A stretch of DNA of 64,000 nt from JADGOV01 sp963814355 (GTDB lineage Bacteria; Actinomycetota; Actinomycetes; JADGOV01): contig CAWFCZ010000016.1 in assembly GCA_963814355.1 (NCBI GenBank), positions 1 to 64,000 of the forward strand. The letters are read 5' to 3'. This document shows positions 59,689-64,000 of the stretch, piece after piece. The notes beneath the pieces were generated by a model. It was not told the origin of the DNA, did no database searches, and saw only the letters and a program-made list of their open reading frames with translations. Numbering within the stretch: position 1 is the first letter of the stretch; each line of letters opens with the position of its first letter. Position numbers and translations under genes: made by a program.

Positions 59689-61866
59689 GTGACCACCTCC
59701 TCGACGGCCGGGACGGCAGCAGCCGACGCGACCAGCTTGCTGACAGCGGACCGACCGGTTCCGGCGGAGGACAACGGACGCTTGGCGCAAGCCTCGCCGG
59801 CTGACTCCAGGCGGGATGCCGGGCCGCCTGCCAGCCGTTTCCTCAACCGCGAGCTGTCCTGGCTCGACTTCAACGCGCGGGTGCTGGCGATCGCCGAGGA
59901 CGAGACGATTCCGCTGCTGGAGCGGGCCAAGTTCCTGGCCATCTTCGGCAGCAACCTGGACGAATTCTTCATGGTGCGGGTGGCCGGGTTGCAGCGTCGC
60001 CGCTCCATGGGCGTCGCGCTGGCCTCCCCGGACGGGCTGTCGGCGAGCCGACAGCTCGACGCCATCGCCGCGAAGGCGCAGACCCTGGTCGACCGGCAGT
60101 CCCGATGTTTCGCCGAGTCGGTCCGCCCCGCGCTGGCGAGAGCCGGGGTGCAGATCGTCGGCTGGAAGGATCTGGACGACGACACCCGACACCGGCTGGA
60201 TCGCTACTTCAGGGCACAGGTCTTTCCGATGCTCACCCCGCTTGCGGTCGACCCGGCGCACCCGTTCCCCTACATCTCCGGGCTGTCGGTCAATCTCGCC
60301 GTCCTGGTGTGCGACGCCGAGACCGGCGAGCAGCACTTCGCCCGGGTGAAGGTGCCGAACAACCTGGCCCGGCTGATCGACGCCGGCGACGGCAACTTCC
60401 TGCTGCTCGAGGAACTCGTGGCCACCCACCTCGACCAGCTGTTCCCCGGCTTCGAGGTCACCGAGACGCACTTGTTCCGGGTGACCCGCAATGCCGACCT
60501 GGAGGTGGAGGAGGACCGGGACGAGAACCTGCTGCGCTCGCTGGAGCGCGAACTCGACCGGCGCCGCTTCGGCCCGGCGGTCCGCCTCGAGGTCGCGGAC
60601 ACCATGACCGAACCGCTGCTCGACCTGCTCACCGGCGAGCTGTCGGTCTCTGCCGGGGATGTGGTCCGGGTCGACGGGCTGCTCGACCTGTCCTGCCTGA
60701 TGGAGTTGTACGCGGTGGACCGGCCCGATCTCAAAGACGAACCGTTGGTGCCGGTGACGCATCCCAGGCTCGGCGACCCGGACATCGACCTGTGGTCGGT
60801 GCTGCGGGCCGGTGACGTCCTGGTGCACCACCCGTACCACGCCTTTGGGACCAGCGTGCAGCGCTTCGTCGAGGAAGCGGCGGCCGATCCTGAGGTCCGG
60901 GCGATCAAGCAGACGCTCTACCGCACGTCGGGCGACTCGCCGGTCGTGGCCGCGCTGATCCGGGCGGCCAAGGCCGGCAAGCAGGTGGTCGTGCTGGTGG
61001 AGATCAAGGCTCGGTTCGACGAGACCGCGAACATCGGCTGGGCCCGTGCGCTGGAGCGGGCCGGCTGCCACGTGGTGTACGGCTTCATCGGGCTGAAGAC
61101 GCACTGCAAGACCTCCCTCGTGGTCCGCCACGAGCCGGGTGGCGTCCGGCGCTACGCCCACGTCGGCACCGGCAACTACAACCCGAAGACCGCCCGGCTC
61201 TATGAGGACCTCGGGCTGATGACCGCCAACGCGGACGTCTGCGCCGACCTCACCGACCTGTTCAACGTGCTGACTGGGTACTCCCGCCAGACCTCCTACC
61301 GGCGGCTTCTGGTGGCCCCGAGCGGGCTGCGCCAGGGTCTGCTGGATCGGATCGAACGGGAGATCACCTCCGCCCGGGAGGGCCGGCCGGCCGGCATCCA
61401 GCTGAAGATGAACAGCCTGGTCGACGAGGAGTGCATCGACGCGCTGTACCGGGCCTCGCAGGCCGGCGTGCCGGTGGAGTGCGTGGTCCGGGGCATCTGC
61501 TGCCTGCGGCCGGGCGAACCGGGGCTGTCGGAGAACATCCGGGTACGGTCGATCGTCGGCCGCTTCCTGGAACACTCCCGAATCTACCGTTTCGTCAACA
61601 GCGGTGACCCGGAAGTCTGGATCGGGAGCGCCGACCTGATGCACCGCAACCTCGACCGCCGGGTGGAAGCGCTGGTCCGGGTGGAGGGCGACACCGCACA
61701 GGGCTACCTGGAGCAGTTGATGACCCAGGCGCTCTCCGATGACGTGGTGTGCTGGGAGCTGGCCGCCGACGGCGGCTGGCGCCACCTCACCGACAGCGAC
61801 GGCGGACCGCGGGCGGACCTGCAGCGGCTGCGGCAACGGGCCACAGCTCGGACGAGCAACGCCTGA
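59689..61866 (+). CDS. ppk1: Polyphosphate kinase 1
   Basis: PPK1 makes inorganic polyphosphate from ATP reversibly. The 725-aa protein contains SRFLNRELSWLDFNARVLAI, FFMVRVAGLQRRRSMGV, AIKQTLYRTSGDSPVVAALI and the catalytic His regions RRYAHVGTGNYNPKTARLYE and FLEHSRIYRF. About 45 residues of poorly conserved Ala/Ser-rich N-terminus precede the core. GTG 59689 follows GGGAGG at 8 bases. It lies 44 bases after the ParA gene, last in the operon. Confidence 0.95.
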   Translation: MTTSSTAGTAAADATSLLTADRPVPAEDNGRLAQASPADSRRDAGPPASRFLNRELSWLDFNARVLAIAEDETIPLLERAKFLAIFGSNLDEFFMVRVAGLQRRRSMGVALASPDGLSASRQLDAIAAKAQTLVDRQSRCFAESVRPALARAGVQIVGWKDLDDDTRHRLDRYFRAQVFPMLTPLAVDPAHPFPYISGLSVNLAVLVCDAETGEQHFARVKVPNNLARLIDAGDGNFLLLEELVATHLDQLFPGFEVTETHLFRVTRNADLEVEEDRDENLLRSLERELDRRRFGPAVRLEVADTMTEPLLDLLTGELSVSAGDVVRVDGLLDLSCLMELYAVDRPDLKDEPLVPVTHPRLGDPDIDLWSVLRAGDVLVHHPYHAFGTSVQRFVEEAAADPEVRAIKQTLYRTSGDSPVVAALIRAAKAGKQVVVLVEIKARFDETANIGWARALERAGCHVVYGFIGLKTHCKTSLVVRHEPGGVRRYAHVGTGNYNPKTARLYEDLGLMTANADVCADLTDLFNVLTGYSRQTSYRRLLVAPSGLRQGLLDRIEREITSAREGRPAGIQLKMNSLVDEECIDALYRASQAGVPVECVVRGICCLRPGEPGLSENIRVRSIVGRFLEHSRIYRFVNSGDPEVWIGSADLMHRNLDRRVEALVRVEGDTAQGYLEQLMTQALSDDVVCWELAADGGWRHLTDSDGGPRADLQRLRQRATARTSNA

Positions 61867-61884
61867 GCCGGGCTCCCCGCGCCT

Positions 61885-62067
61885 TCACTCGTCGTCTTCG
61901 GCGTCCCAGGCCTCGTTACGCTCGGCGACCTTCTCTCGCCAGTTTCTGGCCGCCTCCGGCGTCGGATAGGGCCCCATCCGGTCGGCGTCCCGGCAGCCGC
62001 CCCGCGGCTCGACGGCGTTGTGCTTGAGACACCAGTACCACTGCTCATCGCTCACCTCCGGAATCAT
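61885..62067 (-). CDS. Small conserved actinobacterial protein
   Basis: The 60-aa product reads SDEQWYWCLKHNAVEP then GCRDADRMGPYPTPEAARNW and EKVAERNEAWDAEDDE. It resembles small actinobacterial proteins of unknown role with the WYWCLKH...DRxGPY pattern and conserved Cys residues that could bind metal. The start may be ATG 62067 or GTG 62055; both lie inside the end of the permease gene. It is convergent with ppk1. Confidence 0.75.
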   Translation of the reverse strand: MIPEVSDEQWYWCLKHNAVEPRGGCRDADRMGPYPTPEAARNWREKVAERNEAWDAEDDE

Positions 62068-62719
62068 GCCCCCCGCTGCCCGCCCGATGCCCCTTTCGCA
62101 CCGTTGACCTCAGACGGGGTGCGGTATCGGCTGGGTGTGTGGCGGCGGCGATGGTGAGGATGCCGGCGACGATGATCAGTGTCCACCAGGTTGTGGAGGA
62201 GACGGATGCGGTAGGCGAGGTGGGGAAGAGTTGGACGCGCCGTGCGATCGGGGGAATGAGTGATGCTGCGACGAACGTCACTGTGATCGTGGTGGCGACC
62301 AGGATTCCCGGTTCGGCGCTGCTGCGGCGTGCGGCGCACGCGGCAGCGAAACCGAGTAGCACGTTGCCGACTACGGCTGCCGCGAGTTCGGTCGTTGAGA
62401 GGGCGGCGTCGCGGGTGTGTATCGCGCTTGCCAGTCCCACGCCGGCCAGCAGCGGGACGGACAATGCGTAGGCCCGCGCTGCGGTACGGCGGATCCGGCT
62501 GGTTGGGGTGACGTCCACGATGGCGGCAGAGGGCTCATCGAGGGTGAATGCGGCGGCCGCGGCGAGCAGCGTCGCCGCCGGCCCTAGCGCCACCGAGCCG
62601 ATCGCCGCCGGTCCGAGCGCGACTCCGGCGGCGCCGAGCAGGGTGGCACCGGCGGTGAGGCTGAGCACGGCCGGCCAGATGGCCGCGCGCAACAACACCG
62701 CGGCGGGACGGGTGCTCAC
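62045..62719 (-). CDS. Membrane protein, probable ABC transporter permease subunit
   Basis: The 224-aa protein has six hydrophobic segments, for example AIWPAVLSLTAGATLLGAAG and a helix near ELAAAVVGNVLLGFAAACAA, joined by short loops with RRSSAEPG, and an Arg-rich C-terminus. It resembles half-size permease-like proteins of bacteriocin/ABC-2 type systems. GTG 62719 overlaps the stop of the preceding permease gene (GTGA). It is the last transporter gene of the operon. Confidence 0.7.
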   Translation of the reverse strand: MSTRPAAVLLRAAIWPAVLSLTAGATLLGAAGVALGPAAIGSVALGPAATLLAAAAAFTLDEPSAAIVDVTPTSRIRRTAARAYALSVPLLAGVGLASAIHTRDAALSTTELAAAVVGNVLLGFAAACAARRSSAEPGILVATTITVTFVAASLIPPIARRVQLFPTSPTASVSSTTWWTLIIVAGILTIAAATHPADTAPRLRSTVRKGHRAGSGGHDSGGER

Positions 62720-63633
62720 AGCGGGATGACGGTACCGTCGGGGCGGGTCGCCACCGGATGGTCGAGTCCACCGGTGGCCGACAGCAGGTACATCGTCGCC
62801 GCGACAAGTCCGACGACGGCGAGGGTCAGGTGCAGCGAGCGGCGCCAGCGCGGCTCGGCATCGCGGAGCAAGGCGACTGTGACGGCCAGCGCGCACAGGC
62901 ACAGTTGCCAGCCGATGAAGAACCACGGTGATCCCCGCCAGGTCTCCACCTGCCGCGGTTGTCTGTCGAAGGAGAGGAAGTAGGTGCACGGGGTGAGCGT
63001 GCGTACCAGCACGGCGACCAGCGGCCTTGGATATGTGGCGCCCACGCCGTTGACCAGGACCACCCAGGCCCCCATCAGCATGAGCAGCATCGGCAGTGTC
63101 CAGATGTGGCGCACCCAGCGGGCCGCCGCGATGCCGAGCAGCGGGCCGCCGAGCGCGCAGACGGCGACTTGGCCGGCCAGGATGGCGAATTGGTCGGACG
63201 GCCCAAACGCGCCGTAGGTCCATGGCCCGGCCGGCCGTTGGAAGATGAGGATCGCGGTTAGTGCCAATACGCCGGCGGCGAAACCAAGCAGCGCCGTCAG
63301 ACACAGCGCACCGGTGCGCAACTGCGGTGAGGCCGGGGTCACGTCAAGGACCTCGTCGGATCCCTGCGTCGCGCAGGTGAGCCGGAAACCGATCGCGAGC
63401 CCGAAGAACCCCAGAAATACGGTGATGCTGGGAGGCAGCCCGGTCGGGTCGGTGATGGTCTTGCGCAGGTCCAGTGTGCAGAACAGTGCTGTCAGCGCGA
63501 GCCCGAGCGCGAACAACGGGTATCGCAGGTAGCGGCGCATCTCACACCGAGTCAGGGCAGCGAGGCGTGCGGTCCTCGCCAGGCCCGTGGCGTCGCGTCC
63601 GTCTGACAGCACCACGGTGTCGAGGGCGCTCAT
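62716..63633 (-). CDS. ABC transporter permease-like membrane protein
   Basis: The 305-aa protein has about six to seven hydrophobic segments (LFALGLALTALFCTLDL, ITVFLGFFGLAIGFRLTC, a helix at LCLTALLGFAAGVLALTAIL, HIWTLPMLLMLMGAWVVLV, FFIGWQLCLCALAVTVALL). A conserved-looking element TCATQGSDEVLDVTPASP follows helix 2, paralleled by AFTLDEPSAAIVDVTPTSR in the next gene, so the two permeases are paralogous. ATG 63633 overlaps the end of a 19-codon ORF. Confidence 0.75.
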   Translation of the reverse strand: MSALDTVVLSDGRDATGLARTARLAALTRCEMRRYLRYPLFALGLALTALFCTLDLRKTITDPTGLPPSITVFLGFFGLAIGFRLTCATQGSDEVLDVTPASPQLRTGALCLTALLGFAAGVLALTAILIFQRPAGPWTYGAFGPSDQFAILAGQVAVCALGGPLLGIAAARWVRHIWTLPMLLMLMGAWVVLVNGVGATYPRPLVAVLVRTLTPCTYFLSFDRQPRQVETWRGSPWFFIGWQLCLCALAVTVALLRDAEPRWRRSLHLTLAVVGLVAATMYLLSATGGLDHPVATRPDGTVIPL

Positions 63634-63689
63634 AGCGGTTCGGTCAATCCGCTCGCGCAGCTGCGGACGTAGCCTTCGACGATCGTCAT
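63630..63689 (-). CDS. 19-codon bridging ORF between ATPase and permease
   Basis: An ATG at 63689 overlaps the ATPase stop (ATGA) and opens MTIVEGYVRSCASGLTEPL, ending in a TGA that overlaps the permease ATG (ATGA again). The frame exactly bridges the gap, so ribosomes could pass from ATPase to permease by two re-initiations. The peptide itself may have no function. Confidence 0.4.
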   Translation of the reverse strand: MTIVEGYVRSCASGLTEPL

Positions 63690-64000
63690 CGGCTTGATAC
63701 CTGGGTTGCGGTGCCGCCGCGCAGCAGCAGGTATGCGTCCTCCAGCGACGCCTCGACCAGCTCCGCCCCCGGCGGAGCCTGCTCGGCGATGTTGCGGTAC
63801 AGCCCGGTGCCGGTCCGCCACGACGCCCGAGCCCGCGGGTCGGGTCCGGCGGCCAGCCAGACCCGGCCGGCCGCCTGGCCGACGAAATCGATCACCGTCC
63901 CGTCGTAATTGACCTGGCCGGCGTCGAGCAGCACGACCCGCTCACACAACGCGGCCAGATCCTCGGTCTGGTGCGTGGACAGCACGACCACGGCCTCCCG
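63686..64000 (-). CDS. ABC transporter ATP-binding protein, C-terminal part
   Basis: The window edge cuts this gene. The visible ~104 residues include the H-loop in VVVLSTHQTEDLAALCERVV, LLDAGQVNYDGTVIDFVGQA and a C-terminal EASLEDAYLLLRGG, which is the normal end of ABC-2-type exporter ATPases. The Walker motifs lie outside. It is first of the visible genes in a leftward ATPase-permease-permease operon. Confidence 0.85.
   Translation of the reverse strand, partial: REAVVVLSTHQTEDLAALCERVVLLDAGQVNYDGTVIDFVGQAAGRVWLAAGPDPRARASWRTGTGLYRNIAEQAPPGAELVEASLEDAYLLLRGGTATQVSSR

Overview
This is a 64 kb chromosomal window from a high-GC actinobacterium. The evidence is GC-rich codons throughout, many GTG and some TTG starts, ATGA/GTGA gene overlaps, a DUF1918 protein, a CYTH/CHAD protein beside ppk1, a MutT1-like Nudix-phosphatase and an actinobacterial hut operon. 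The overall content resembles Micromonosporales or a near relative, but no single gene settles the genus.

Region 1 (1-5.3 kb) is a decayed border zone. It starts with the 3' end of a tRNA-Gly(CCC), then a thioesterase-like remnant, a DinB-like gene, a frameshifted antitoxin, a VOC protein, an IS30 transposase stump joined to a PAS stump, an alpha/beta hydrolase lacking its catalytic residues, a dihydrofolate-reductase-like gene, and VOC and MarR stumps. Region 2 (5.3-9.7 kb) is de novo NAD synthesis: nadA-nadB-nadC overlap by 4 bases and run leftward, with a divergent NrtR-type regulator. Region 3 (9.8-17.3 kb) runs leftward: an SDR/DUF1537 kinase/hydrolase group, citrate synthase, NhaA, and two broken transport genes (an SLC13-type permease with an internal deletion, and its CBS protein with an in-frame amber codon).

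Region 4 (17.7-24.6 kb) is histidine degradation: hutH, hutU (apparent one-base frameshift near its start), an M20 amidohydrolase, hutF and hutI, the last four coupled by 4-base overlaps. A secreted HAF-repeat protein and a hemerythrin follow. Region 5 (26.6-36.1 kb) is an oxidative module: a DUF2254 membrane protein, a lone cytochrome oxidase subunit I, a 64-aa protein, a pyruvate-oxidase-like ThDP enzyme, a 1034-aa FAD/Fe-S dehydrogenase and an enolase-superfamily enzyme. Region 6 (36.1-40.5 kb) holds a K+/H+ antiporter pseudogene with at least four frameshifts, a Ca2+/cation exchanger and a GH15 enzyme.

Region 7 (40.8-48.8 kb) is a leftward run: a Vms1/baeRF-like protein, epimerase, GT2 and DUF2064 transferases, methyltransferase, membrane cytochrome-b/molybdopterin oxidoreductase, two polytopic proteins and a hypothetical. 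It looks like an envelope glycoconjugate operon of unknown product, and contains a 20-bp tandem repeat. Region 8 (49.2-51.3 kb) is a second graveyard (ABC permease, a glycosylase-like gene, a conjugation-protein fragment) plus a small RHH gene pair. Region 9 (51.4-56 kb) has an SDR, a small membrane protein, a VanY-like peptidase, an FHA-HTH protein and an ECF sigma factor carrying its own membrane segment.

Region 10 (56.3-61.9 kb) is, in my view, the most interesting part: Nudix-phosphatase, CYTH/CHAD protein, ParA-like ATPase and polyphosphate kinase in one operon, which suggests polyphosphate synthesis coupled to granule binding and positioning. The window ends in a leftward ABC transporter operon whose ATPase is cut by the window edge. 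Broken genes are unusually frequent; either real decay or uncorrected indels in the assembly could explain the single-base cases.
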